Positions 50,225-63,310 of a stretch of 64,000 nucleotides of DNA are shown piece after piece. Under the pieces are notes generated by a model that searched no databases, was not told the DNA's origin, and saw nothing but the letters and a program-made list of their open reading frames with translations. The translations under genes and the position numbers were made by a program. Position 1 is the first letter of the stretch. Each line of letters begins with the position of its first letter. The DNA is from CAMTUW01 sp947085035 (GTDB taxonomy: Bacteria; Actinomycetota; Coriobacteriia; Anaerosomatales; PHET01): assembly GCA_947085035.1 (NCBI GenBank), contig CAMTUW010000006.1, positions 24,313 through 88,312 on the forward strand, given 5' to 3'.

Positions 50225-51595
50225 ATGGCTGACGACGCACGAAACGCTTCGGAGAACCGCCGCGGCGATCGCGTACCCCCTCATAACCTGGAAGCGGAGC
50301 AGGCCGTTGTCGGTTCGATGCTGCTTTCCCCCGAAGCGGTTGAAGGAGCGCTCAACGCCCTCGCCGCCGCGGACTTCTACCGCCCGGCTCACGCGCGGAT
50401 CTTCTCGGCCATGGGCGATCTGTACGCTCGTTCGGTTCCGGTCGACCACCTGTCGGTCGCTGACCGCCTGGAGGCGTTGGGCGAGATCGAATCCGCAGGC
50501 GGAAAACTCTACCTGCTCGACTTGTCGGGAGCCGTTCCAACGACGGCCAACTGGCCCAGGTACGCCGAGATCGTCAAGCGCATGTCGACTCTGCGTCAAC
50601 TCATCGGTGCGGGTACGCAGATCGTCGCCATGGGGTTCGATGCCCCCGATGACATGGGCAAGGTCGTCGAAGATGCCGAGCGCCTGATCTTCGAGGTGAC
50701 GAGCAAGCGGGTCAGCAGTAACTTCCGAGAGATCAACGAGCTGCTCAAGGTCTCCTTCGAGCAACTGGAGAAGCTGTTCGAGCGCAAGGAACACGTCACG
50801 GGTGTTCCCACGGGCTTCACGGACCTCGACCGTTTGCTGGCCGGTCTCCACGAGAGCGACCTCGTCATTCTCGCGGCGCGTCCCTCAGTGGGCAAGACGG
50901 CGCTTGCACTCAACGTCGCCGTCAACGCAGCCAAGAAGGGGACGTCGGTCGCGGTGTTCTCACTTGAGATGTCCTCGGAGCAGCTCGTTCAGCGCGTCTT
51001 GTGTTCTGAGGCACGAATCAACCTGCAAGACGTCCGAACCGGGCACTTGAAGCCGGACTCATGGCACTCGATCCACCACGCGATGGGCAAGCTCGCAGAC
51101 CTTGATTTCTGGGTCGATGATACGCCCTCCATCTCGATTCTTGAGGTGCGCGCGAAGGCGCGGCGTCAGCTGCGCGACAAGTCAAAAGGACTCATCATCG
51201 TCGACTACCTGCAGCTCATGCAGCCTCAGGGTCGCCGCTCCGAGAATCGCCAGGTCGAGATATCCGAGATATCGCGCGGTCTGAAGATCCTCGCCAAAGA
51301 ACTCAAGGTCCCGGTGCTCGCCCTGTCCCAGTTGTCCCGCGCGGTGGAACAGCGGGCCGGAAAGAGGCCGCAACTCTCAGACCTTCGCGAGTCGGGTGCC
51401 ATCGAGCAAGACGCCGACGTGGTCATGTTCCTCGACCGCAACACGAACCCCGGTTTTGATGACGAGGAGGGGCGCCCCGCGCGCGGCACGGCCGAGGTCA
51501 TCGTCGCCAAGCACCGCAACGGTCCGCTGGGTACAGTCGATCTGGTGTTCCTCGATCAGTTCACCAAGTTCACCGATCCGGCACGAAACGCCTGA
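50225..51595 (+). CDS. dnaB: Replicative DNA helicase DnaB
   Basis: 456 residues from ATG 50225. N-terminal domain PPHNLEAEQAVVGSMLLSPE (residues 18-37); RecA-like motor: Walker A ARPSVGKTA (about 220), EMSSEQLVQR, Walker B LIIVDYLQLM, SQLSRAVEQR, LSDLRESGAIEQDAD. No intein is present. Loads at oriC through DnaA. Separated from rplI by a terminator and 260 nt. Confidence 0.96.
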   Translation: MADDARNASENRRGDRVPPHNLEAEQAVVGSMLLSPEAVEGALNALAAADFYRPAHARIFSAMGDLYARSVPVDHLSVADRLEALGEIESAGGKLYLLDLSGAVPTTANWPRYAEIVKRMSTLRQLIGAGTQIVAMGFDAPDDMGKVVEDAERLIFEVTSKRVSSNFREINELLKVSFEQLEKLFERKEHVTGVPTGFTDLDRLLAGLHESDLVILAARPSVGKTALALNVAVNAAKKGTSVAVFSLEMSSEQLVQRVLCSEARINLQDVRTGHLKPDSWHSIHHAMGKLADLDFWVDDTPSISILEVRAKARRQLRDKSKGLIIVDYLQLMQPQGRRSENRQVEISEISRGLKILAKELKVPVLALSQLSRAVEQRAGKRPQLSDLRESGAIEQDADVVMFLDRNTNPGFDDEEGRPARGTAEVIVAKHRNGPLGTVDLVFLDQFTKFTDPARNA

Positions 51596-51621
51596 GGTCG
51601 CCGAGGACGAGAGGCAGCTCC

Positions 51622-54467
<2,846 letters not shown>

Positions 54468-54488
54468 AGAGCCGCCCGCCCGTCGGCG

Positions 54489-55799
54489 TCACAGCTCCTC
54501 TCGGGCTCGCACCGCCGCCGCGCGCGCGATCTCGAGCGCGGCTGCGCGGTCGTTCGCCGCTATCCGGCCTTCGGCCACAGCCGTTTTGACCGCGCGCACC
54601 GCCGCTCCCACGGCCGGGCCCTCGGCGAGCCCCAACCGGGTGATGATCTCCCGGCCGGTGAGTGGCGATGTCACCCGCACGCGGGTGCCGCGCTCCCGTG
54701 AGGCCGCGAGTGCGCGCGTCAGGCGTTCGCGCACGGCTGCGACCCGCTCGCGATGAGCGGTGGCGCCGAGGTCTGCGAGCGTGAGTTCAAGCGCATCCTC
54801 GGCGGACACGAGGAGCTCCGGTTCTGCGACGTTCGGTTTCCACAGGTCCAGACGGCGCACCGCGCGATCGACGGCGCGCTCGTTGTCCGGGTCGAGGTCT
54901 GCAAGACGCATGTGCTCGCCAACGAGGTGGGCGATTGCCCGTGTGTCCGACTTCGACATGACGAGTCGCTCACAGATCGAAACGGCGATAGGGGTGCCCA
55001 CGTCGTGCAGGAGCGCCGCCCACCGCATCACGTGCACAGCGGGCGCGTTCGCGACGGTCTGCGCCGTGTGCGAGAACGCGTCGAGGTCATGGAAGCTCGG
55101 CTGGGTGACACCCCCGAGCTTGGCGACCTCCGGCAGCACGATCGCAAGTGCGCTGATGCGCTGTGCGGCTTTCAGGCCGACCTCAGCGCCGGGTGCCAGC
55201 AGCAGTCGGCTGAGCTCATCTCGCACGCGCTCGGCCGCGACGCGCGAGAGCCCCGGCGCCACTTCGGATGCGGCGGCCTCGGTCGCGGGGTCGAGTTCGA
55301 AGCCCAGTTGGGCGACGAATCTCGCGGCTCGCAGCACCCGCAGAGGGTCCTCGCCGAATCGCGCCGCCGGATCATCCGGCGCACGCAAGACGCGGGCTGC
55401 GAGATCGGCCCGACCTCCGGTCGGATCGAGTATCGCGCGAGAAGGCCACTCGACCGCTATCGCGTTGACGGTGAAATCCCGCAGCAGGGCATCGGCGGCA
55501 AGCGTATCTCCGCGCTGCATCGACACTTCGACCACAGAACCGTCTGCGAGCACCACTCCCAGCGTGCCGTGGCACTCGCCCACCGCGTACACGCCTGTGC
55601 ACCAACCAGCGCCTTCGCAGACGGCGCGTACTTCACCGGGTGTCGCACTCGTGGCGATGTCGATGTCGCGAGTCACTCGGCCGAGCAGCGTGTCTCGAAC
55701 GGCCCCGCCCACGAGCGCCGCGCTGTGTCCCGCATGAACGAGCGCGTCGAGCAGCGCGCGGGTATCGGGCGAAAGGGGTATGTCCAGAGAAGTGGTCAC
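54489..55799 (-). CDS. tRNA nucleotidyltransferase (CCA-adding / poly(A) polymerase family)
   Basis: 436 residues. Class II nucleotidyltransferase head: LVGGAVRDTLLG (30-41), DIDIATSATP with the catalytic Asp pair, RRDFT-like LRDFTVNAIA, RFGEDPLRVLRAARFVAQLGFELD (neck), and an HD domain (SFHDLDAFSHT, WAALLHDVGTP). Completes or repairs tRNA CCA ends; it may specialise in A or C addition. Convergent with purA, divergent from purD. Confidence 0.93.
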   Translation of the reverse strand: MTTSLDIPLSPDTRALLDALVHAGHSAALVGGAVRDTLLGRVTRDIDIATSATPGEVRAVCEGAGWCTGVYAVGECHGTLGVVLADGSVVEVSMQRGDTLAADALLRDFTVNAIAVEWPSRAILDPTGGRADLAARVLRAPDDPAARFGEDPLRVLRAARFVAQLGFELDPATEAAASEVAPGLSRVAAERVRDELSRLLLAPGAEVGLKAAQRISALAIVLPEVAKLGGVTQPSFHDLDAFSHTAQTVANAPAVHVMRWAALLHDVGTPIAVSICERLVMSKSDTRAIAHLVGEHMRLADLDPDNERAVDRAVRRLDLWKPNVAEPELLVSAEDALELTLADLGATAHRERVAAVRERLTRALAASRERGTRVRVTSPLTGREIITRLGLAEGPAVGAAVRAVKTAVAEGRIAANDRAAALEIARAAAVRAREEL

Positions 55800-55932
55800 A
55801 CTTGATTGTTCCCGAACGGCCCTAGCCTGTCATCTCGCAGAAGGTGCCCCTCAACCTGCCCTCGGCTACAATCCATTCGTGGCCTTCGCGTCACCGTCTC
55901 GACCGACCAGGCGTCACGAAAGGCTCCGTCTC

Positions 55933-57225
55933 ATGGGCATGCGCATCCTCGTACTCGGTTCGGGCGGTCGCGAACACGCGATCACTCGCGCGCTCACCGC
56001 ATCTCCGCTCGTCGATGTCGTGTTGGTGATACCGGGAAACGGCGGGACCGCTCTTGAGAACGAGACGGTGAACGCACCGCTCAACATCGACGACCCGGTC
56101 ACTGTCGCGAGCTTTGCCAGCGCGAGCGAGGTGGACCTCGTCGTGATAGGCCCCGAAGGGCCTCTTGTGGCCGGTGTCGCCGACGTGCTTCGAGAGACGG
56201 GGCTGCCGGTGTTCGGCCCTGGCGCGCAAGGCGCTCGCATCGAAGGTAGCAAGGCCTTTGCGAAGGGACTCATGGAGAACCACTCGCTTCCTACAGGCCG
56301 CGCGAGGAGCTTTGAGATATCCGAGCGTGGCGAGGCGCTTGATACCGTCAGACAGTGGGGCGCGCCGATCGTGATCAAGGCGGACGGTCTGGCGGCCGGC
56401 AAAGGCGTCACCGTCGCGATGGATCTCGACACGGCGCTTCGTGCCGTCGATGAGTGTTTCGACGGACGCTTCGGGGAAGCGGGCGCCACGGTACTCGTCG
56501 AGGAGTATCTCGACGGTCCCGAGTGCTCCCTGCTCGCGTTCGTCAGCGGCCGCACGATGCTTCCCATGGCGCCCGCCCAGGATCACAAGCGCGTCGGCGA
56601 CGGCGATACCGGACCCAACACCGGGGGCATGGGCGTGTACTCGCCGGTCCCCCTCGTGACAGATACCGAGCATGAGCGCATGGTTGAGATCATGCAGCAG
56701 ACCGCCGATGCTCTCGTTGACGAAGGGATCGACTACCGAGGCGTGCTCTACGGTGGGTTCATCCTCACCTCCGAGGGACCCAAGCTACTCGAGTTCAATG
56801 CCCGCTTCGGGGATCCGGAGACCCAGGTCGTGCTCCCGCGTCTCAAGACCGACCTCGCCGAGGTGTTGCTCGCATGCGCCGAAGGCCGACTGGACGAGGT
56901 CTCGCTCGACTGGAGCGACGAGGTCGCGGTGTCGGTCGTGCTCGCAAGCGAGGGCTACCCCGGGTACTACGAGACCGGCAGGCCCATCAAAGGCATCGAC
57001 GCCGCCGAGCAGATCGAGGGCGTGACGGTCTACCATGCGGGCACGGCGCTCACCGACGAGGGGACACTGGTCACAGACGGTGGTCGGGTGCTCAACGTCA
57101 CGGCCGTAGGTCCGGATTTCGCGACTGCGGTCGATCGCGCATATCGTGGCGTAGCGCGAATCGATTTCGAGGGCGCGTTTTGCCGAAGCGACATCGGGCA
57201 GCGCGCCATGCGCGGCCGCGAGTAG
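55933..57225 (+). CDS. purD: Phosphoribosylamine--glycine ligase
   Basis: 430 residues from ATG 55933 (ATG 55939 also possible). Second step of purine synthesis. N-terminal VLGSGGREHAITRALTA, VVIGPEGPLVAGVADVL, ATP-grasp APIVIKADGLAAGKGVTVA, PAQDHKRVGDGDTGPNTGGMG, LLEFNARFGDPETQVVLPRL. Together with purA it gives two purine genes here, though not in one operon. Confidence 0.96.
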   Translation: MGMRILVLGSGGREHAITRALTASPLVDVVLVIPGNGGTALENETVNAPLNIDDPVTVASFASASEVDLVVIGPEGPLVAGVADVLRETGLPVFGPGAQGARIEGSKAFAKGLMENHSLPTGRARSFEISERGEALDTVRQWGAPIVIKADGLAAGKGVTVAMDLDTALRAVDECFDGRFGEAGATVLVEEYLDGPECSLLAFVSGRTMLPMAPAQDHKRVGDGDTGPNTGGMGVYSPVPLVTDTEHERMVEIMQQTADALVDEGIDYRGVLYGGFILTSEGPKLLEFNARFGDPETQVVLPRLKTDLAEVLLACAEGRLDEVSLDWSDEVAVSVVLASEGYPGYYETGRPIKGIDAAEQIEGVTVYHAGTALTDEGTLVTDGGRVLNVTAVGPDFATAVDRAYRGVARIDFEGAFCRSDIGQRAMRGRE

Positions 57226-57231
57226 GGCGCC

Positions 57232-58527
57232 GTGCTCTCCGAGAGACTCCTCACCACTGTCATGCGGCGCACCAACAAGAGCACGTTGGCGCTCTCACCC
57301 GCAGACATCGACCGGTTGCCGACGCCCGTTCCCGGCCGCGACTACCTGCTCTACCTGCACGTGCCGTTCTGTGAGCGACTGTGCCCGTACTGCTCCTTCA
57401 ACCGCTATCCGTACCAAGCCGACCTCGCCACCGCGTACTTCGCTCAGTTGCGCGATGAGATGCGAATGGTGGCCGAGCAGGGCTACGATTTCGGCGCGGT
57501 CTACATCGGTGGAGGCACGCCCACTGTCGACGTGGCCGAGCTGTGCGCCACCATCGACCTCGCGCGGGAGCTGTTCAGCATCCGCGAGGTCTCGAGCGAG
57601 ACGAACCCCAACCACCTGTACCCGCAGTGGATCGACCCACTCCTTGACCGGGTCGATCGGCTCAGCGTAGGGGTGCAGTCCTTCGATGACGGGCTACTCG
57701 CGCAGATGGACCGCTTCGACAAGTACGGCTCGGCCGAACAGATCCTCGAGCGACTCCGCTCCATCGAGGGGGCCTTTCACTCGCTCAACGTCGACATGAT
57801 CTTCAACTTCCCCACCCAGACGCCCGAGATGGTCGTCACCGATATCGAGATGGTGAAGAGCACCGGCTGCAATCAGGTGACCTTCTACCCGCTCATGGCC
57901 TCACCGGTTGTCGCCGAGTCGCTGAAGCGCACCGTGGGCAAGGTCGATTACGAGCGAGAGGCCCGCTACTACTCGACGCTCGTCGAGGGACTCTCCGAGA
58001 AGTTCACTCCTGCGAGCGCCTGGACGTTCTCTCGCACCGGGGGCGGCATGATCGACGAGTACATCGTCGATTACGAGGATTATGTCGGCCTAGGGAGCGG
58101 GGCTTTCAGCTTTCTTGACGGCGCGCTCTACGTGAACACCTTCTCCCTTCGCGAGTATGCCGCGCGCATCGGGGCGGGCAAGTCGGCGACGGTCCAGTGG
58201 CGCAAGTTCGGACGTCGCGAGATGATGCGCTATCGCTTCTTGATGGCGCTTTTCGGTCTGCGACTCGACAAGCGCGCCTTCGAGCGTGACTTCGGCGTCT
58301 CGATCGAGTGGGGTCTCGCGGTTGAGATGGCATTCATGCGGGGAGCCGCTGCGTTCGCCACTGACGACGCGGACGAGTTGACCCTGACTGACAAGGGGCG
58401 CTATTTGCTGGTCGCGATGATGCGTGAGTTCTTCATCGGCGTGAACGGGGTCCGAGACCAAGCGCGCTCCTCGCTTTCCGGCGACGAGAAGACGCTCCTG
58501 TTCGGCGATGGGTGTACGTCGGAATGA
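57232..58527 (+). CDS. Radical SAM protein of the HemN/HemW family
   Basis: 431 residues. Cluster motif CERLCPYCSF gives Cys47, Cys51, Cys54 with F after the third Cys, as in HemW (HemN has a fourth Cys). Further motifs: YIGGGTPTV, SSETNPNHL, RLSVGVQSFDD, NVDMIFNFPTQT, YPLMASP, GLGSGAFSFLDG. The C-terminal half is a winged helix (DDADELTLTDKGRYLLVAMM). Likely a heme chaperone or a heme-related methyltransferase rather than a true coproporphyrinogen oxidase; sequence alone cannot tell. 6 nt after purD. Confidence 0.86.
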   Translation: MLSERLLTTVMRRTNKSTLALSPADIDRLPTPVPGRDYLLYLHVPFCERLCPYCSFNRYPYQADLATAYFAQLRDEMRMVAEQGYDFGAVYIGGGTPTVDVAELCATIDLARELFSIREVSSETNPNHLYPQWIDPLLDRVDRLSVGVQSFDDGLLAQMDRFDKYGSAEQILERLRSIEGAFHSLNVDMIFNFPTQTPEMVVTDIEMVKSTGCNQVTFYPLMASPVVAESLKRTVGKVDYEREARYYSTLVEGLSEKFTPASAWTFSRTGGGMIDEYIVDYEDYVGLGSGAFSFLDGALYVNTFSLREYAARIGAGKSATVQWRKFGRREMMRYRFLMALFGLRLDKRAFERDFGVSIEWGLAVEMAFMRGAAAFATDDADELTLTDKGRYLLVAMMREFFIGVNGVRDQARSSLSGDEKTLLFGDGCTSE

Positions 58528-58622
58528 TCTCCTCATAGGCCCACACACTCGTGGCCTCGACAAGAGCGCCCGCTACCCCGTACCCTTCGTTCCAGCAATA
58601 CTGACTGAGGGTAGGGTGCAAG

Positions 58623-59042
58623 ATGTCTTCATGCGAGTCATATCGCAGCGAGCGCGGATTCACCATGGTCGAGGTTCTCGTTGTCGTGCTGATTCTCGCC
58701 GCGCTGGTCCTGATCACGGTTCCGGTGTATGCAGCGACGTCGGCGCACTCATCGCGAAGGATCTGCTTCCAGAACCAGAACACGCTTGAGCGAGCGACCG
58801 AGCTCTACCTGGCGGTCAACCAGGATCACCGGCGCTCTGATCTCGCGGGCATCGTGAACTCAGCGCATCCGGTGGTCGTGAACAACATCGTGGGTCAGCC
58901 GCCCCGCTGTCCATCGGGGGCCAAAGCCGCCGATCCCAACAACCGCACAGTGGCGGAAGGCGCGTACACGTTCGACATCACAGGTAGTATCGTGGGGTGC
59001 ACCTTGGGGGCTCTCGGGTCGCACGGCAGCTACCGCGACTGA
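58623..59042 (+). CDS. Type IV pilin-like prepilin
   Basis: 139 residues. A short leader of 12 residues ends with the prepilin-peptidase site RG-FTMVE (cleavage between Gly12 and Phe13, Glu at +5) and continues as the hydrophobic helix VLVVVLILAALVLITVPVYA. The mature domain has four cysteines, the last two in CPSG and GCTLG. AGGGTAGGG upstream. No other pilus gene lies nearby, so it is an orphan minor pilin or competence-type pseudopilin. Confidence 0.85.
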   Translation: MSSCESYRSERGFTMVEVLVVVLILAALVLITVPVYAATSAHSSRRICFQNQNTLERATELYLAVNQDHRRSDLAGIVNSAHPVVVNNIVGQPPRCPSGAKAADPNNRTVAEGAYTFDITGSIVGCTLGALGSHGSYRD

Positions 59043-59087
59043 CCCCTCGTAGCCCTTTGTTCTCTTCTGTCGAATCGGAGGCTCTCT

Positions 59088-60311
59088 GTGTCCAGTGGCT
59101 TGTTCGAAGACGTTCGTATCGAGGGGCACCTCATCGATTCGGGCATCATGTCCCAGGTCATGGACCACATCATCGCTCTGGGCGGTGAGTTCGAGACGTT
59201 GGACTTCGATGTGGGGCGTACCAACGAAGACGCTTCCGTAGCGGTTCTTCGCGTCAGGGCCGCATCGCGAGACGAGCTCGACAGGATTCTCGAGGCGATC
59301 TTCGAGCACGGAGTGGTCGAGTGTGAGCCGCGTGACGTCGTTTTAGCCTCGGCTCCACGCGGCGGAGTGTTCCCCGAGGGGTTCTATTCGACGACCAACT
59401 TCGAGACCGACGTGCGGATCAAGGGCAGCTGGGTCCACGTATCCAACCCCGAAATGGACTTGGGCGTCTGCGTCGACCCTCTTGGCCGGACGGCCGAGTC
59501 GGTCCCGATGGCGGACGTGCGCGGGGGTGACCTGTTCGTGGTGGGCCATGGAGGGGTGCGGGTTCATCCCCAGGAACGTCCGCGCACAAGCCAGGGTTTC
59601 GAGTTCATGGCGAGCGCTGTGTCGTCGGAGAAGCCGAAGGCCCAGGTCGTCGCCGAAGTCGCGAAGATGCTTCGAGAGACGCGCGAAGCAGGCCGGGAGA
59701 TCATCGCGGTGGTGGGCCCCGCAGTTGTCCACACGGGTGCGGTGACGCACTTGGCCCGCCTCGTCGAGCTGGGGTACGTGAGCGTGTTGTTCGGCGGCAA
59801 CGCGGTTGCCGTCCACGACATCGAGGCGGCGATGTTCGGCACCTCGCTCGGGGTGTCGCTTACCGAGGGGACACCCACCCACGGCGGCCACCAGCACCAC
59901 CTGCGAGCCATCAACACGGTGCGCGGACACGGCTCGATCGCGGCAGCGGTGAGCGCCGGGGTGATCGCGAGCGGTCTCATGTACACGCTCGTCACATCCC
60001 AGACGCCCTACGTTCTCGCCGGATCCATCCGCGACGACGGACCACTGCCGGGCGTCATCACCGACGCGATGGAAGCTCAGCGCGAGATGCGCAGCTACGC
60101 TCAGCGGGCAGGCGCGTGCTTGATGCTATCGACGATGCTGCACTCGATCGCGACGGGTAACATGCTTCCGGCAACGGTGACCACCGTGTGTGTCGACATC
60201 AATCCGGCGGTCGTGACGAAACTCGCTGACAGGGGCTCATGGCAGACGATCGGTGTCGTGACCGATGTCGGGCTGTTCTTGGAGCAGCTGGCAGGGGAGC
60301 TGGAGAAGTAG
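59088..60311 (+). CDS. TIGR00300-type protein (LOR/SDH-like, ornithine cyclodeaminase-related)
   Basis: 407 residues from GTG. N-terminal ferredoxin-like domain (EDVRIEGHLIDSGIMSQVMD) and C-terminal domain with VVGPAVVHTGAVTHLARLVE, FGGNAVAVHDIEAAMFGTSL and HGGHQHHLRAINTVRGHGSI, the signature of the family shared with AgrE/ArgZ C-terminal regions and an archaeal ornithine cyclodeaminase. I assign the family with confidence; the reaction here is inference. Confidence 0.82.
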   Translation: MSSGLFEDVRIEGHLIDSGIMSQVMDHIIALGGEFETLDFDVGRTNEDASVAVLRVRAASRDELDRILEAIFEHGVVECEPRDVVLASAPRGGVFPEGFYSTTNFETDVRIKGSWVHVSNPEMDLGVCVDPLGRTAESVPMADVRGGDLFVVGHGGVRVHPQERPRTSQGFEFMASAVSSEKPKAQVVAEVAKMLRETREAGREIIAVVGPAVVHTGAVTHLARLVELGYVSVLFGGNAVAVHDIEAAMFGTSLGVSLTEGTPTHGGHQHHLRAINTVRGHGSIAAAVSAGVIASGLMYTLVTSQTPYVLAGSIRDDGPLPGVITDAMEAQREMRSYAQRAGACLMLSTMLHSIATGNMLPATVTTVCVDINPAVVTKLADRGSWQTIGVVTDVGLFLEQLAGELEK

Positions 60312-60313
60312 CC

Positions 60314-62704
60314 TCAGGGCACCAACGTGTATCGGAGTGTGACCTGGAGCGGAATGTTGGGGGTCGTCGTCCAGGGGGCAATCGCCTGCACCTGGTCGAA
60401 CAGGGTCGTGGCTCCCACAGGCACCGTGCGGCTCGCTGGGCCGCTCACGATCGTGAACCCCATTTCGCTGATGTCGCCCGAGGTCGTGCGTGTGAGGGTG
60501 CAGGGAACGTTCGAGCTGACACGGATCTCAAGCGTTTCGATGGCAGAGGGAACATCTGGCGACAGGGCGCCGAAATCGACGGCGGTTCTCGGGAGAGTCA
60601 GAGAGAGCCTGATGACGAGCAGTACGGTGAACGGCGTCCGGGTGATCTCGCTGTTGTCGGCGGCGTTGACCACGACGCAGGTCCACACTCCGGGTGTGGC
60701 GTCGACGGAGAGCGGGTAGCTGGAGAGCGCTTCACCATCGCCGTCGACTTCGATCGGCGCACTCTGGAAGACCTGCGTGCCGGAAGGATCCAGCCAGCGG
60801 AAACGGACCGTTGCGGTCGTTGGCAAGCTGGTGCCCAGCGCCCACACGGTGCTGCCCTGCCCGAACGTATCGGTACGGTTGGTGAGCGAATCGCTGTCGT
60901 AGGTGACCAGCTGCTGGACATTGGTCGTGTTGGTGGCCATCGCGGTATTGCCGGAGGCGGCGTGCGTGGCTCGCGCCGTGGTCACGTCGGTTGCCCCGGT
61001 CGCGACGTTGGTTGGCACGATCACCCGAACGTAAATAGTGCGGCTTGCGCCAAAAGGACCCAACGTGACCGAGGTGATAGGCGTCGTACCGTCGCTGTCC
61101 AGTATCTGCGTACTCCACCCCAGCGAACTGGCGGCGGTCAGAGCGATGGTACGTGTCGCGACCGAGCTGTTCACCACCGTGTGCTGAAACGTCACCGTGC
61201 GACCAAGACCGCTCACGGTCGAGTTGTTCGGTTCTAGCGTCAAGATCGCCCGGACGGTGGTGATGGCGGTCGCTTCGTCAAAGACGTCCGGTGTGCTGGC
61301 GAGCGCGGCCCTCAACCGGGCCACGTCGACCGTACCCAGCGCGGTCCCCGCCGGCACCGTCACGCGGACCAGAACCTCCCTGCTCGTTCCTCCCGCCAAA
61401 GTGACGCTGTTGATCGGAGTGCCGCTTGTGGTGAAGATGCCCACCGTCCAGCCCTGCGAGGAAGTCGCGGACAGCGAGAGCGTTTCTGTGACACTGCTCG
61501 CGTTGGTGACCGTGTGGACATATTGGATGATGTTGCCCGGCGCTATCGATCCGGTGCGATCCGGATCGACGGTGACAGGTGAAATGACGGTCGTGTCGGT
61601 GGCGGTCGCCGTGATCGTCGGACGCGTGGCATGAGTGGCTCGCACCGTCGTCACATCTCGCGAGCCCGGCGGAGCGTTTGCCGGTACCGTGACCTCGACG
61701 ATGATCGCACGGCTCGCGTTGCGCGCCAGCACCACCGAGGAGAGCAGAGCTCCGGTCGAGGCGTCTTTGATCGCGACGTTCCACCCGAGCGATGACGTTG
61801 CGGTCAGGTTGAATGTCTCGGTGCCGTTGCCGGTGTTGGTGACGGTGTGGGAGTAGGTGACGATACTCCCCAGTTCGGCGGCGGCGGTCGTGTTCGGCAC
61901 GATCGTGACGCCGAAGTGGCGCATCGACACCACGCTCGCGTTGTCAACTTGGGTGTTGCTCAGAGTGAACAGGTTCGTTGTGCTCGGCAGAGCCGCGAAC
62001 TGGATGTTCACGGGGCTGCCCGAAGCGACACCGAGACGCCCCCACGTGATCGCGAACTCGATGCGCTGCGTGGTGATGGGAGTAGAGGCGGTGAAGCTGG
62101 CGTCGGTGACCTCGGCGGGCGTGTTGATGGTCCCCGGAGGCCTCGACCCGTTGCCCAAGAGAGGGTCTCCCGCTGGGTTCTGGGGCGTGTACGTCGCCCA
62201 CCAACGTCTGGCGGCGCCGCCGGATGGGTTGTACGAGATGATAGCCACGCGGTCGACACCCGCCGCGCCCGTCATCAGGCCATCGCCGTCCAAGTCGAGG
62301 TAGGCACGGAAGTTGCGGCGCTGGTTTGTCGATGTCGAGTTGATGCGGACGAAGCCGAACAGATTGGTCGCGTTGAACGTCGCGGCGACCTGCGAGATGT
62401 CCGCCTGGGCGTGCGGTGCGTCCGGATCCGCGGTTCCGACGGGGTCGGTCTTCGTGTTGTCGGGATCGGCGAGGACCGCCGTCCAATCGGCGAAGGCCTG
62501 ATCGATAGTGATGGTGACCGGGTGGACCAGCGCGCCGGCGTCAGGTGGTGGTGCGAGCGGACTCATCGACAGGATCAGGGCGATGAGGAATATGCGTGCC
62601 GCGCGTCCAAATGTTCTCGGGAAAGGGGCGCTATCTTGCCTGCCCAGGTGGTCGTCCCGGACCCGTTGTCGGTCAGTCTGCGAGCATGACGTGGCGGTTC
62701 TCAT
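60314..62704 (-). CDS. Large secreted protein with three DUF11-like repeats
   Basis: 796 residues from ATG 62704 (GGAG upstream; frame open to 62731). Long positively charged N-terminus then signal peptide ([20 protein letters not shown]). An N-terminal domain (70-230, [20 protein letters not shown]) is followed by three roughly 95-residue repeats (about 255-350, 352-445, 447-540), each with [YF].HTV.N, TATSS.GW and ...VP...G. motifs, typical of DUF11/NEW3 beta-sandwich surface proteins. Two more Ig-like domains follow. No C-terminal anchor or sorting signal is visible. Convergent with the TIGR00300-type gene. Confidence 0.82.
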   Translation of the reverse strand: MRTATSCSQTDRQRVRDDHLGRQDSAPFPRTFGRAARIFLIALILSMSPLAPPPDAGALVHPVTITIDQAFADWTAVLADPDNTKTDPVGTADPDAPHAQADISQVAATFNATNLFGFVRINSTSTNQRRNFRAYLDLDGDGLMTGAAGVDRVAIISYNPSGGAARRWWATYTPQNPAGDPLLGNGSRPPGTINTPAEVTDASFTASTPITTQRIEFAITWGRLGVASGSPVNIQFAALPSTTNLFTLSNTQVDNASVVSMRHFGVTIVPNTTAAAELGSIVTYSHTVTNTGNGTETFNLTATSSLGWNVAIKDASTGALLSSVVLARNASRAIIVEVTVPANAPPGSRDVTTVRATHATRPTITATATDTTVISPVTVDPDRTGSIAPGNIIQYVHTVTNASSVTETLSLSATSSQGWTVGIFTTSGTPINSVTLAGGTSREVLVRVTVPAGTALGTVDVARLRAALASTPDVFDEATAITTVRAILTLEPNNSTVSGLGRTVTFQHTVVNSSVATRTIALTAASSLGWSTQILDSDGTTPITSVTLGPFGASRTIYVRVIVPTNVATGATDVTTARATHAASGNTAMATNTTNVQQLVTYDSDSLTNRTDTFGQGSTVWALGTSLPTTATVRFRWLDPSGTQVFQSAPIEVDGDGEALSSYPLSVDATPGVWTCVVVNAADNSEITRTPFTVLLVIRLSLTLPRTAVDFGALSPDVPSAIETLEIRVSSNVPCTLTRTTSGDISEMGFTIVSGPASRTVPVGATTLFDQVQAIAPWTTTPNIPLQVTLRYTLVP

Positions 62705-62814
62705 GTGGTCGCTCCGCTGGAGGCGCATCAAGTGCGATTAGTGCGCGCCCTTCCATCATATCGGAACGTCAGCGTCAGGGCTTGAATCGGCGATATTCGT
62801 GCGAGGGAGGTATT

Positions 62815-63216
62815 GTGGCACGCGAGAGGATCGTGTGGACCGATGACGAGTGGCGGCGCTTGCTGTCGCCGGAGCAGTTCAGAGTGCTCAGACGAGCGGG
62901 TACAGAGCCAGCGTTCTCGGGATCTCTGACCGATGTCGCAGAGCCGGGCGAATACCGCTGCGCCGGATGCGCGGCACTTCTGTTCACGAGCGAGGCGAAG
63001 TTCCCTTCAGGCTGCGGCTGGCCGAGTTTCTCCGCGCCGGTCGAGCGCGACGCTATTGAGACGCACCGCGACGACAGCTTCGGGATGACGCGCACCGAAG
63101 TCCGCTGCGCGGTCTGCGGTGGTCACCTAGGGCACGTGTTTCCCGACGGGCCGCCGCCAAAGGGTGAGCGGTACTGCATCAACTCCGTGGCCCTCGAGTT
63201 CCAGGACAGAAGATAA
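62815..63216 (+). CDS. msrB: Peptide methionine-R-sulfoxide reductase MsrB
   Basis: 133 residues from GTG 62815 (GAGGGAGG upstream). Repairs methionine-R-sulfoxide. Two zinc CXXC pairs (CAGC, CAVC), [27 protein letters not shown] with the catalytic Cys of RYCINS. The recycling cysteine is probably the one in GCGWPSF. Single-domain form without MsrA fusion. Confidence 0.95.
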   Translation: MARERIVWTDDEWRRLLSPEQFRVLRRAGTEPAFSGSLTDVAEPGEYRCAGCAALLFTSEAKFPSGCGWPSFSAPVERDAIETHRDDSFGMTRTEVRCAVCGGHLGHVFPDGPPPKGERYCINSVALEFQDRR

Positions 63217-63310
63217 GCGAATACGAATGTATGATGTTAGTACATACAAAGATAATGGTATGAACTATGCACAAGACGATTCCACGATGAAACAGAGGAG
63301 GCGAGCAGTC

